From Erwinia sp. 198 (GTDB lineage Bacteria > Pseudomonadota > Gammaproteobacteria > Enterobacterales > Enterobacteriaceae): a stretch of 64,000 nucleotides of DNA. A program made the position numbers and the translations under genes. A model generated the notes under the pieces. The model was not told where the DNA came from. It saw only the letters and a program-made list of their open reading frames with translations, and ran no database searches. The stretch spans positions 195,985 to 259,984 of the forward strand of contig NZ_RHUM01000003.1 in the NCBI RefSeq assembly GCF_003937915.1. Direction: 5' to 3'. Of this stretch, positions 1-8,066 are shown in pieces (the stretch's first letter is position 1; each line of letters opens with the position of its first letter).

Positions 1-385
1 GCAGTTTTTCCCGCAGCGTCGCCACGGCCCGCCTGGAAAGCAGCGGATCGCCGCTTTTCGCCAGCATTACCGTATCCAGTACTCGCCAGGGGATAGCTGC
101 CGTCGCCAGCCCTTCTGCTACCGCCTCCACAATATCGCTGTCCTGCAACATACCGATTTTGACGCTGTCGATGCGCACGTCGCTTAACACCGAGGCTAGC
201 TGAGCCGAAACAAAATCGGCCGCCACGGGGTAGACGGCCTGCACGCCACAGGTGTTCTGCGCCACAAGCGCGGTGATCACGCTGGTTCCGTAGGCTTCAA
301 GCGCAGAGAACGTTTTCAGATCGGCCTGGATCCCGGCGCCACCGCTGGGATCCGTGCCGGCGATGGTCAATGCGTTGACTCTCAT
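1..385 (-). CDS. thiD: Hydroxymethylpyrimidine/phosphomethylpyrimidine kinase (partial)
   Basis: This is the N-terminal 128 codons of ThiD; the gene runs off the left edge. The enzyme phosphorylates HMP and then HMP-P to HMP-PP, the pyrimidine half of thiamine. The protein opens [19 protein letters not shown], the substrate-binding GTDPSGGAG signature of the ribokinase-like ThiD family, and continues with the typical [18 protein letters not shown] segment. Its ATG (385-383) overlaps the TGA of thiM in an ATGA arrangement, so translation is probably coupled and both genes sit in one thiMD transcript under the TPP riboswitch upstream of thiM. Confidence 0.95.
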   Translation of the reverse strand, partial: MRVNALTIAGTDPSGGAGIQADLKTFSALEAYGTSVITALVAQNTCGVQAVYPVAADFVSAQLASVLSDVRIDSVKIGMLQDSDIVEAVAEGLATAAIPWRVLDTVMLAKSGDPLLSRRAVATLREKL

Positions 386-1167
386 ACCGCCTCCTTGTAC
401 AGACGGTAGAGCGCATCAAGAAACAGTGGTTCAAAGGTGCCCGGCCCGTTGGCCGCCGCCGCGGCCTGCTCACCCGCCTGGCTCATTACCCGACAGGCGG
501 CAGCGATATGTAGCAGCCTGTCGCCCGGCAGTGCGCAAAATGCGGCCACCACGGCGGAGAGCGCGCAGCCCGTGCCGACCACGCGCGTCATCAGCGGCGA
601 ACCGCCCGACACTGCCAGCAGCCGCCGTCCATCGGTGACGTAATCCGTTTCGCCCGTTACGGCAACCACCGCGCCGCTGGACTGCGCCAGCTGAATAGCG
701 GCCTCCAGCGCGGCTGCAGGATCGTGCTGGCTGTCGACGCCGCGACCGGAAACCGCCCGGCGGGCCAGCGCCATAATTTCAGAAGCGTTGCCGCGAACGG
801 CAGCAGGGCGGAATGCCAACAGCCGCTGGCAAAAATCGCTGCGAAAAGTCAGCGCGCCAACGGCAACCGGATCCAGCGTCCATGGTCGGCCTGCCGCCGT
901 CGCGCCTTCCACCGCGGCCAGCATCGCTTTGCTACGCGCAGCGGTCAGCGTGCCGACGTTGATCAGCACGGCATCCGCAATAGCGCTGAACTGTGCCGCT
1001 TCCGCAGGTTCAGTCACCATCGCGGGTGACGCGTCCAGCGCCAGCAGCACGTTAGCCGTCAGGCTTTGTACCACATCATTGGTCAGGCAGTGAACCAGCG
1101 GCGACCGCTGGCGGAACAGAGTAAGAGACGCGGCCGGACTGGCCGTATAGTGAGTAGGTTGGATCAT
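382..1167 (-). CDS. thiM: Hydroxyethylthiazole kinase ThiM
   Basis: ThiM phosphorylates 4-methyl-5-(2-hydroxyethyl)thiazole, salvaging the thiazole half of thiamine. At 261 residues it is full length. The RGNASE motif is at residues 125-130 and the VGTGCALSA anion-hole and catalytic-cysteine loop at 197-205 (Cys201), both diagnostic of this ribokinase-fold family. The ATG is preceded by GGGAGCGCT, a good ribosome binding site. The gene is first in a thiMD operon; its leader carries a TPP riboswitch, so expression should fall when thiamine pyrophosphate is plentiful. Confidence 0.97.
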   Translation of the reverse strand: MIQPTHYTASPAASLTLFRQRSPLVHCLTNDVVQSLTANVLLALDASPAMVTEPAEAAQFSAIADAVLINVGTLTAARSKAMLAAVEGATAAGRPWTLDPVAVGALTFRSDFCQRLLAFRPAAVRGNASEIMALARRAVSGRGVDSQHDPAAALEAAIQLAQSSGAVVAVTGETDYVTDGRRLLAVSGGSPLMTRVVGTGCALSAVVAAFCALPGDRLLHIAAACRVMSQAGEQAAAAANGPGTFEPLFLDALYRLYKEAV

Positions 1168-1210
1168 AGCGCTCCCAACCGGCGATCAAGAAGGCGATGC
1201 GATAAAGCAT

Positions 1211-1288
1211 CTGACTTCCCTCCGCTGGCATTATCCAGTTCAGGTTCAACGGGTATTTCTCAGCCTTCACAAGGAAGGGCACCCCGAG
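1211..1288 (-). promoter_or_regulatory. TPP (THI-box) riboswitch of thiMD
   Basis: On the minus strand the leader reads CTCGGGGTGCCCTTC, then GGCTGAGA, then ACCCGTTGAACCTGA, then GGATAATGCCAGCG and GAGGGAAG. These are the conserved P1, CUGAGA, ACCCUUUGAACCUGA-type and GAUAAUGCCAGCG blocks of the THI-box in the expected order. It lies 43 bp upstream of the thiM start, consistent with the control of ribosome access known for enterobacterial thiM. Confidence 0.95.
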
Positions 1289-1972
1289 TCGTAGTGTTTG
1301 CCAGCATAGGGAAACACGCCGTTTTACGCAAGCGCGGCACGGCTTGCTCACGCAGATAGCCCTGAGGATTATTCTGCCGCCAGCGTCAGGCATTCGCCAT
1401 CATGGTTTCCAGCGTACGGGTTGCTTGCCGCCCCGCAGCATAGCTTCCTTGACGTAGCGAAAATATATAACAGGCTGTCGGGTTTAAAGCGGAATATTCA
1501 ATAATAACGTTGATAGTTGGGCATCAGAAAGATCCACAAAGGCAGACGCCCGCAGCTATACCTGCAACAGCATTTAACGAACGATTGATAATTACGCATT
1601 TATTTTTTCAATAATTATAAATAATCATCCAGCGCAGCAGCTCCGCCGCTCTACCTGCCCCTCCGCCCGAGCCAATATATAATTTAACCCCCTCATATTA
1701 ATTATATTTCATATGAAACGATAAAGCTGATTAATTGATATAAACAGCAATTTGAAAAAAGCTAATGAGCCATGCAATATCAATTGATCAGGATCAACCT
1801 TATGCCTCATTCTGCCAATCGGGCCTAAAAATAACCTTTGCAATAATAATTTATTGTTATTATACCAGATAACCCATTAAAAACAGCGGCATGGGTAACG
1901 GGCTGGTTAAAAAAATATAACAATATTCTGCTATTAAACAAACACGACAATAATAAGCCACAAGAGATATCG
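1289..1972. other. AT-rich intergenic region upstream of the autotransporter
   Basis: This 680-bp gap between the thiMD leader and the autotransporter holds no convincing gene. From about 1590 it is strikingly A+T-rich, with many TATAAT-like hexamers, so no single promoter can be picked with confidence. The composition contrast with the neighbouring core genes suggests that the autotransporter and its upstream DNA were acquired, or that the stretch binds a nucleoid silencer such as H-NS (inference). Confidence 0.5.
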
Positions 1973-4900
1973 ATGAAATTTAAAATAAATGCATTTTTAT
2001 GTTTCTATTTTTGTTTAACGCCATCTTTATTTGCAGGCGTGATGCGTGAGGATGTCCCGGTTCAGGACTATCGGGATTTCGCTGAAAACCTGGGGAAATA
2101 TGGCATCGGGAAAGAAAACGTTTCGGTCTATAAAACGGACGGCACGCTGGCTGGCGTACTTAATTTCCCCATACCTGATTTCGGTGCCGTGGTGTCAGGC
2201 GGCTATGCGACGCTGTTTTCCCCCTCCTTTCTTGCCAGCGTCAAGCATAATGGTGGCTATCAATCTGTAAATTTTGGCAACAACGCAAAATACAAAACTA
2301 TTTATAAATTAATTAACCGTAATGAATATGATGCGCAGGATTTCCATTTACCTCGCTTAAATAAGGTCGTTACCGAAGCCGCTCCCGTGCCTTCGGTAGT
2401 CGGCACCGAGCTGCGCGCTAATCCGGAACGTTATACCTGGTATGCGCGTGCAGGCGCAGGCACACAATATCAGGTCGATGCCGACACGCAGACGCTCATC
2501 CAGCTTGCCGGTGCCTACAGCTGGAAATCGGGCGGCACTATGACTAATCCTACCTTCGAAAACTGGCGGCTGCGCTGGTATAACTACAGCCCGGACAATC
2601 CGGCCATACAGCCGCTTGACAGCGCCTCCCGGGGAGGAGACAGCGGCAGTCCGATGCTGGTTTACGATAATGAAGAAAAAATCTGGAAACTGGCGGGCGT
2701 TCTGACCTCTGGCGCCGGCTCGGCCCCCTACTCCCTGCGCTCCTATATTCTCTTTATTCAGGATAATTTCGTCGCGCAGGTAATGGCGGCCAGCAGCGAT
2801 CCCGAGATCACTGACGTTGAAAATAATGGCACGCTTTACTGGAATAAAGAGGCGATTATTCAGGGCGAAGAACGCTGGAGCTGGCATGGCGTTGAGGCGT
2901 CGACGCCTGCCGCCGCAACCAATGCCGAACTGGACAGTAGCAGGGATCTGCGCTTTAACGGCGAAGGCGGCACGTTAGTACTTAACCAGTCGGTTAACCT
3001 GGGCGCGGGTAAACTGCAATTTTCTAATAATTATCAGATTAAATCGGCTGATAATCAGCAATATACCTGGACAGGCGGCGGCATCGAGGTGGATGCGGGC
3101 AAATCAGTGCTGTGGCAGGTGAACGGCCTGGCGGGCGATGCGCTGCATAAAATCGGCGAAGGAACGCTGTATGTTAACGCTGCCGGCCTCAATGAGGGCG
3201 ATCTTAACGTAGGCGACGGTACGGTTGTTCTCGATCAGCAGGCCGACGAAAACGGCTTAAAACAGGCTTTCTCTACCGTAACGCTGGTCAGCGGCCGCCC
3301 GGTGGTAAAGCTGGCGGACGCGGCCCAGGTAGCGACGAAAAATATCCGCTTTGGCTACCGCGGCGGCACGCTGGATATCAATGGCAACAGCCTGAGTTTT
3401 CGCGAAATCGAGCATAACGACAGCGGCGCGACAGTTGTAAACCGCAACGCGGGTAAAACCGGAACGGTGACGCTGTACGGCAACGGTTTTAATTTCGCTG
3501 GTCATTTTGGCGAGCAGGACAGCGGTCGCCTCAATCTGAGCTATTACGCTTCCGACAGCACCTATTGTGCAACGCTCTCGGGCGGAGCCGATATTTCCGC
3601 TTTAAAAGTTAAACGCGGCGAACTGGTGCTGTCGGGCGAGCAAACGCCCCACGCGGGCGGTGCACTCTACAGCGACGACTGGCGCGAGCAAATTTACCGG
3701 GCTGAAACGGTAGAGGTGCAGTCCGGCACGACGCTGACGGTAAGCGATCACGCGGTTCTCAAAGGTGAGATAACCGTAGCGGAACAGGCCACGCTGGATC
3801 TGTACGCGCATACCTTACTGTCGGGCAGCGTCGAGCTGGCTGAAAACAGCCTGCTACAGGCGGACATTTCCGAACGAGCAAGCAGCGTGCCGGGGCTTTT
3901 TTCGACGGTTACGGCGGACATCAGCGGTAAAGGCCAGCTGATAAAAAACGGCACGGGCATTTTGCAGGTAGATGGCGATATCACCACTACCGGCGTTACC
4001 GAACTTCTGGCGGGCACGCTGGCGCTGAACGGCAACGTCACCTCCCCGGTCACGATAGCCAGCGAAACGGTGCTGGCGGGTAACGGTATGCTGCAATCGC
4101 TAAAGGCGGCCAGCGGTTCGACCATCTATCCCGGCGCGCTGCTGACCGATAGCGCAGATTACGCCACGCTACGCCTGGGTTCGCTAACCACCACGGGGAT
4201 GGTCGGCCTGTCGCTGAACAGCGCCTTCCGCCCCGGCGCTACCGATAAGCTGTTAATAGACGGCGATATCAGTGAGAGCGAGCCTGTGCTGGTAACCGTG
4301 AACAGCCAAAGTGCGTGGATGGACAGTGACAGCAATCAAAACGGCAGCGCTGACAATACAGAGGGCGTGTCGATTATTCAGGTTGGCGGCCAGGCGACAA
4401 AGAACAGCTTCCGTCTTGCGGGCGACTACGTGGCCCAGGGTGCCTGGGCTTACGGCCTTTACGCTTTTGCACCGGGTAAGGCAGCAGAAAGCGAGCGCGA
4501 GGTCAGCGGTTCCGGCAATGAGTTCTGGGATTATCGTCTGCAAAATATTTTATTATCCGAATCGGGTAACAACGAGATCCCGGCCCCCGAAGTTCCTGCC
4601 GACGAAGATCCGGTTCCGACACCTGACGCGCCCACTGATGAAGCTCCGGCGCCAGCACCCGAAGCGCCAGCTGATGAAGCTCCGGTGCCAGCACCCGAAG
4701 CGCCAGCCGATGAATCCCCGGCGCCAGCACCCGAAGCGCCAGCTGATGAAGCTCCGGCGCCAGCACCTGAAGCGCCAGCCGATGAAGCTCCGGCGCCAGC
4801 ACCTGAAGCGCCAGCCGATGAAGCTCCGGCGCCGGCACCCGAAGCGCCAGCTGATGAAGTTCCGGCGCCAGCACCTGAAGCGCCAGCCGATGAAGCTCCG

Positions 4901-5947
4901 GCGCCGGCACCCGATTCTGAAGCGACGGACAAGAACGCAGCCGAACAGCCTGCCGCGCCAGAAGAGAAACCACCGCTGCCTTCAACACCAGCCGCCCCCG
5001 TGCGCCGTGCGGTTACGCCGCAGGTCCCGGCGTATATCTCTTTACCCTCAGCCCTGTTCCGTGCTGAAGAACAGCGCACCGGGTTGTTTAAAGAAAGCGC
5101 GCTGCAAAGCGCCCGGGCAGAGAGCGCCGGTTTCTTTCTGTTCGGCTATCGCGGCGAAGAGCGTTACCGCTCGGCCAACGGTTTTCTTGACTACGGCTAC
5201 AGCTATAAAAGCCGTTATCAAGGCTGGATGCTGGGCGCGAAGCTGGCCTCATGGCGTACCGATCAGCAGTCGCTAAGTCTCAGTGGCGCATGGTCGCGGG
5301 GCGATCTTACCTTCAAACCCGCTGCCGCAGATGGTTACAGTCAGGGCAGCTTTGACGGCAACGCCCTGAACCTGATGCTGGCCTGGCACGTTGATGATTA
5401 TTATCTGAACCTGCTTTCGGGCTATAGCTGGCTGAAGGGCAATATCGCCACGCGCCCGCGCGGCAACGTCGCTTCGCCGCACGCCAGGCAAATTTTTGGC
5501 GAAATCGAAGCGGGAAAAACGCTGAGCTTCAGCGCGCACCAGCTTCGTCCCTATCTCGGTTATCGCCACCAGCAGCTGAAGGTCAGGGAATTTACCGACA
5601 GCGATCGCGCCAGCGTCAGCTATCAGCAGCAGCGGCGTAGCGCATTGATTAGTGGCCTGGCCTGGAATTACACGCTGCCGGTAGTCCCTGGCACCCTGCA
5701 CCTGGGCATGGATGTGCACTGGCTGCATCGTCCGGCAGGCCAGGGCAAAGTAACCGTCAGCGAGGGTCGCCACCGTGACGCCTTTCGGACCGGCAACGGC
5801 GGCGATGCGCTGGCTGTGCAAACAGAGGCCAGGCTGGCCGTTACCGACAACATCTCTTTCTCTACCCGCCTCAACCATCAGCGCAGGCTGCAACAGGAAG
5901 GCGCCAACGACTGGCTGCTGGCCGGCGGCTTGACGGTGAATTTCTGA
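1973..5947 (+). CDS. S6-family serine protease autotransporter (type Va)
   Basis: This is a 1324-residue secreted protease with its own outer-membrane translocator. Residues 1-22 form a short signal peptide without the extended N-region common in SPATEs. A chymotrypsin-like S6 domain follows, with His92 (SVKHN), Asp123 (DFHLPRLNK) and Ser224 (GDSGSP) as the visible triad; its nearest family is the IgA1-protease, Hap and SPATE group. Residues about 290-860 look like a right-handed beta-helix passenger. Residues 875-982 are nine 12-residue Ala/Pro/Glu repeats. Residues about 1060-1324 form the beta-barrel, ending GGLTVNF with the expected terminal Phe. The ATG follows AGAGATATCG. It is monocistronic with its own terminator. 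The substrate cannot be predicted; an adhesin-protease role is an inference. Confidence 0.93.
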   Translation: MKFKINAFLCFYFCLTPSLFAGVMREDVPVQDYRDFAENLGKYGIGKENVSVYKTDGTLAGVLNFPIPDFGAVVSGGYATLFSPSFLASVKHNGGYQSVNFGNNAKYKTIYKLINRNEYDAQDFHLPRLNKVVTEAAPVPSVVGTELRANPERYTWYARAGAGTQYQVDADTQTLIQLAGAYSWKSGGTMTNPTFENWRLRWYNYSPDNPAIQPLDSASRGGDSGSPMLVYDNEEKIWKLAGVLTSGAGSAPYSLRSYILFIQDNFVAQVMAASSDPEITDVENNGTLYWNKEAIIQGEERWSWHGVEASTPAAATNAELDSSRDLRFNGEGGTLVLNQSVNLGAGKLQFSNNYQIKSADNQQYTWTGGGIEVDAGKSVLWQVNGLAGDALHKIGEGTLYVNAAGLNEGDLNVGDGTVVLDQQADENGLKQAFSTVTLVSGRPVVKLADAAQVATKNIRFGYRGGTLDINGNSLSFREIEHNDSGATVVNRNAGKTGTVTLYGNGFNFAGHFGEQDSGRLNLSYYASDSTYCATLSGGADISALKVKRGELVLSGEQTPHAGGALYSDDWREQIYRAETVEVQSGTTLTVSDHAVLKGEITVAEQATLDLYAHTLLSGSVELAENSLLQADISERASSVPGLFSTVTADISGKGQLIKNGTGILQVDGDITTTGVTELLAGTLALNGNVTSPVTIASETVLAGNGMLQSLKAASGSTIYPGALLTDSADYATLRLGSLTTTGMVGLSLNSAFRPGATDKLLIDGDISESEPVLVTVNSQSAWMDSDSNQNGSADNTEGVSIIQVGGQATKNSFRLAGDYVAQGAWAYGLYAFAPGKAAESEREVSGSGNEFWDYRLQNILLSESGNNEIPAPEVPADEDPVPTPDAPTDEAPAPAPEAPADEAPVPAPEAPADESPAPAPEAPADEAPAPAPEAPADEAPAPAPEAPADEAPAPAPEAPADEVPAPAPEAPADEAPAPAPDSEATDKNAAEQPAAPEEKPPLPSTPAAPVRRAVTPQVPAYISLPSALFRAEEQRTGLFKESALQSARAESAGFFLFGYRGEERYRSANGFLDYGYSYKSRYQGWMLGAKLASWRTDQQSLSLSGAWSRGDLTFKPAAADGYSQGSFDGNALNLMLAWHVDDYYLNLLSGYSWLKGNIATRPRGNVASPHARQIFGEIEAGKTLSFSAHQLRPYLGYRHQQLKVREFTDSDRASVSYQQQRRSALISGLAWNYTLPVVPGTLHLGMDVHWLHRPAGQGKVTVSEGRHRDAFRTGNGGDALAVQTEARLAVTDNISFSTRLNHQRRLQQEGANDWLLAGGLTVNF
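4595..4918 (+). repeat. 36-bp tandem repeat, nine units, inside the autotransporter gene
   Basis: Nine in-frame 36-bp units encode PADEAPAPAPEA and close variants (PADEDPVPTPDA, PTDEAPAPAPEA, PADESPAPAPEA, PADEVPAPAPEA and others). The inner copies are almost identical at the DNA level. Because the unit is a multiple of three, copy-number change would lengthen or shorten the linker between passenger and barrel without breaking the frame. Several other reading frames also stay open across it. Confidence 0.95.
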
Positions 5948-5954
5948 TTATTTT

Positions 5955-5985
5955 CCGGCGGCTTCTTTTGCCGCCCGGATTTTTT
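5955..5985 (+). terminator. Rho-independent terminator after the autotransporter gene
   Basis: CCGGCGGC and GCCGCCCGG can pair (one bulged base) around a 7-nt loop, followed by A and a run of T, eight bases after the stop codon. Confidence 0.75.
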
Positions 5986-6074
5986 GCGTCATACTCTCCG
6001 CTCCCGTAGCGACTTTTGATAAAGTCCGCCCATCCGCTAATCTGAACGCCATCCCTGTCCTGACGAGAAGTAAG

Positions 6075-6335
6075 ATGACAAGACCGCTTAATGAACAATA
6101 CGGCATCAGCGTCGCGGCGCTGCAAATGCTGCACTATCTGCAACAGATAGCGCGCGGCGATCGTGCCTTTACCATTCGGGATACCGTGCTGAACAGCCGC
6201 TGTAACGTTACGCCCCCGGACAATTTCCGCCTGCTGGATCAGCTGTTTGAAGCGGGTAAAATCGATTATGACTATCGCGGCACGGGCATTGAGAGCGAAA
6301 GACACGTAAAGCCCGTCTGGGGAGAAAACAGATGA
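6075..6335 (+). CDS. Hypothetical 86-residue protein coupled to a GNAT acetyltransferase
   Basis: I do not recognise this protein. It is 86 residues, mainly helical by inspection, with a basic N-terminal half (ALQMLHYLQQIARGDRAFTI) and an acidic C-terminal half, which could be a small winged-helix-like fold. The ATG follows GAGAAGTAAG. Its TGA overlaps the ATG of the downstream acetyltransferase by four bases (ATGA), so the two are almost certainly co-translated. Codon use resembles the core genes around it. It could be a regulator, partner or antitoxin-like protein for the acetyltransferase; the sequence does not decide. Confidence 0.8.
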   Translation: MTRPLNEQYGISVAALQMLHYLQQIARGDRAFTIRDTVLNSRCNVTPPDNFRLLDQLFEAGKIDYDYRGTGIESERHVKPVWGENR

Positions 6336-6754
6336 CGGTACGCGCCTTTACCGAAGCCGACCGCCCTTTTCTGCGCACGCTGTTTTTGGCTGCCCGCAGG
6401 GCGAACTGGCACTGGCTTGACGGCAGCGACTGGCAGCTGGAGGATTTCGACCGCGTAACGCTGGGCGAACGCATTCTGGTCGCCGAGCACGACGGCCACC
6501 GCACGGGCTTTGCCGCGCTGCTGCCCGCCGATAATTTTTTGCACAGTTTATTTGTCGACCCGGCGTGTCAGGGTCAGGGTATTGGCAGCGAGCTGCTGGA
6601 AGTGGTGCAGGCAGGCTTCACGTCGACCGGCGCGCTAAAGTGTCTTAAGGCAAACCAACGGGCGCTGGCTTTTTATCAGCGTCACGGCTGGCAAGTTATC
6701 AGCAGCGGTGAAGGCGACCAGGGAGAATATCTGCTGCTGCACTACGTGCTGTAA
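6332..6754 (+). CDS. GNAT-family N-acetyltransferase
   Basis: This 140-residue protein carries the acetyl-CoA binding motif A of the GNAT fold (Q-G-Q-G-I-G-S at residues 80-86, in the usual FVDPACQGQGIGS context) and the late NQRALAFYQRHGW motif B. The acceptor is unknown; GNATs of this size acetylate small amines, antibiotics, protein N-termini or, in toxin modules, aminoacyl-tRNA. It overlaps the upstream 86-residue gene by four bases and converges on mrp. Confidence 0.9.
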   Translation: MTVRAFTEADRPFLRTLFLAARRANWHWLDGSDWQLEDFDRVTLGERILVAEHDGHRTGFAALLPADNFLHSLFVDPACQGQGIGSELLEVVQAGFTSTGALKCLKANQRALAFYQRHGWQVISSGEGDQGEYLLLHYVL

Positions 6755-6781
6755 AAGAAAACGGGCGCCAGGTGCGCCCGT
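6752..6781 (-). terminator. Terminator of mrp
   Basis: ACGGGCGC/GCGCCCGT is an 8-bp stem with a 5-nt loop. On the minus strand it is followed by TTTTCTTTT, 16 bases past the mrp stop. On the plus strand there is no T run, so it mainly serves mrp, though it may also slow the convergent GNAT transcript. Confidence 0.8.
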
Positions 6782-6796
6782 ATCACACATTTGCCG

Positions 6797-7903
6797 TCAG
6801 ACGACGCGGAAAGCAATATCGTCCGGGATCACCTCGCCATCCCAGTAGAGCTGTGCGGCAACCTGGCCTGCCAGCTGGCGATACAGCGCGGTAAACTCGC
6901 TGTCGGGACGGCGCACAACCGTCGGCATCCCGTCGTCCAGATCTTCGCGCAGCGTGATGTGCAGCGGCAGCTGGCTCAGCAGGCGCGTGTGATACTGTTC
7001 CGCCAGCGCCAGCGCGCCGCCGCTGCCGAAAATCGGTTCGTGATGGCCGCAGTTGCTGCAGACGTGCACGCTCATGTTTTCGACGATGCCCAGTACCGGC
7101 ACGCTGACCTTTTCAAACATCACGATACCCTTACGGGCGTCGATCAGCGCGATATCCTGCGGCGTGGTCACCACCAGCGCGCCGGTCACCGGCACGTTTT
7201 GCGCCAGCGTCAGCTGAATATCGCCCGTGCCCGGCGGCATATCCAGGATCAGGTAGTCCAGATCCGGCCACAGCGTTTCATTCAGCAGCTGCATCAGCGC
7301 CTTGCTGGCCATTGGCCCGCGCCACACCATCGCGTTGTCGTCGGTCACCAGATAGCCGATAGAGTTGGTCGCCAGCCCGTGCGCCATAATAGGTGTCATA
7401 TGCGTGCCGTCCGGCGAACCAGGCCGTTCGTTTTGCGTCCCGAGCATATCGGGGATCGACGGGCCATAGATATCCGCATCCAGCAGGCCGACTTTCGCGC
7501 CTTCGGCCATCAGCGCCAGCGCCAGGTTGACCGCCGTGCTGGATTTGCCGACGCCGCCCTTGCCGGAGCTGACGGCAACAATATTTTTTACGCCCTTTAC
7601 GCCAGGCTGGTTCTTCACCCTTTTCAGGGTGGAGATATCCAGGTTCAGCTTCCAGCTGATGGCGGTAGCGTTAGTCAGGCGCAGCAGCTCCGCACTGGCG
7701 CTCTCCTTTAAGGCTTCAAAGCCGCTATGCCAGGCGAAAGGCAGCAGCAGTTCAATATGCAGGGTGTTGTCCAGCATTGCGCAATGGTGCAGCGCCTTCA
7801 GCGCGGTGAGGTTACGCTGTAGCGTCGGATGTTCAAACGTGGTTAAAACGCCCATCACTATCGCGCGCAGCGCTTCAGGTGAATGTTGGGATTGAGGCAT
7901 CAT
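6797..7903 (-). CDS. mrp: Iron-sulfur cluster carrier ATPase Mrp/ApbC
   Basis: Mrp is a cytoplasmic MinD/ParA-like P-loop protein that carries and transfers Fe-S clusters. The 368-residue protein has an N-terminal DUF59-like domain (about 8-90), a deviant Walker A GKGGVGKSS at 114-122, the LILDMPPGTGD Walker B region near 218-228, and the cluster-binding CxxC (CSNC) at 282-285, matching the E. coli protein. It is divergently arranged with metG across 163 bp, as in E. coli. A one-codon-shorter start (MPQ) is equally possible. Confidence 0.97.
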   Translation of the reverse strand: MMPQSQHSPEALRAIVMGVLTTFEHPTLQRNLTALKALHHCAMLDNTLHIELLLPFAWHSGFEALKESASAELLRLTNATAISWKLNLDISTLKRVKNQPGVKGVKNIVAVSSGKGGVGKSSTAVNLALALMAEGAKVGLLDADIYGPSIPDMLGTQNERPGSPDGTHMTPIMAHGLATNSIGYLVTDDNAMVWRGPMASKALMQLLNETLWPDLDYLILDMPPGTGDIQLTLAQNVPVTGALVVTTPQDIALIDARKGIVMFEKVSVPVLGIVENMSVHVCSNCGHHEPIFGSGGALALAEQYHTRLLSQLPLHITLREDLDDGMPTVVRRPDSEFTALYRQLAGQVAAQLYWDGEVIPDDIAFRVV

Positions 7904-8066
7904 CCCGGCTCCTTTTTTTCTGTGACGTTATTCAGAGCATATCAGATAAGGCTGTCGGCGGCAGGCAGTAAAAAACGGCACGGTCGGCGCGGCGTTGTTT
8001 ACGCAGGCCGGGCCTTTCGGGTAACATCGGAACCCCCTATTTTAAACAGGTATAGCAAGTCTCACT

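Noticed and set aside
1076..1393. A 105-codon minus-strand open frame over the thiM leader
   Set aside because: It lies across the TPP riboswitch and thiM N-terminus; the conserved RNA elements explain the sequence.
4311..5276. A 321-codon plus-strand frame and several minus-strand frames across the repeats
   Set aside because: They stay open because the 36-bp repeat is a multiple of three; the repeated Arg/Gln/His text is the alternative reading of the autotransporter linker.
6791..7711. A 306-codon plus-strand open frame
   Set aside because: Antisense to mrp, with Arg/His/Gln-rich shadow composition.
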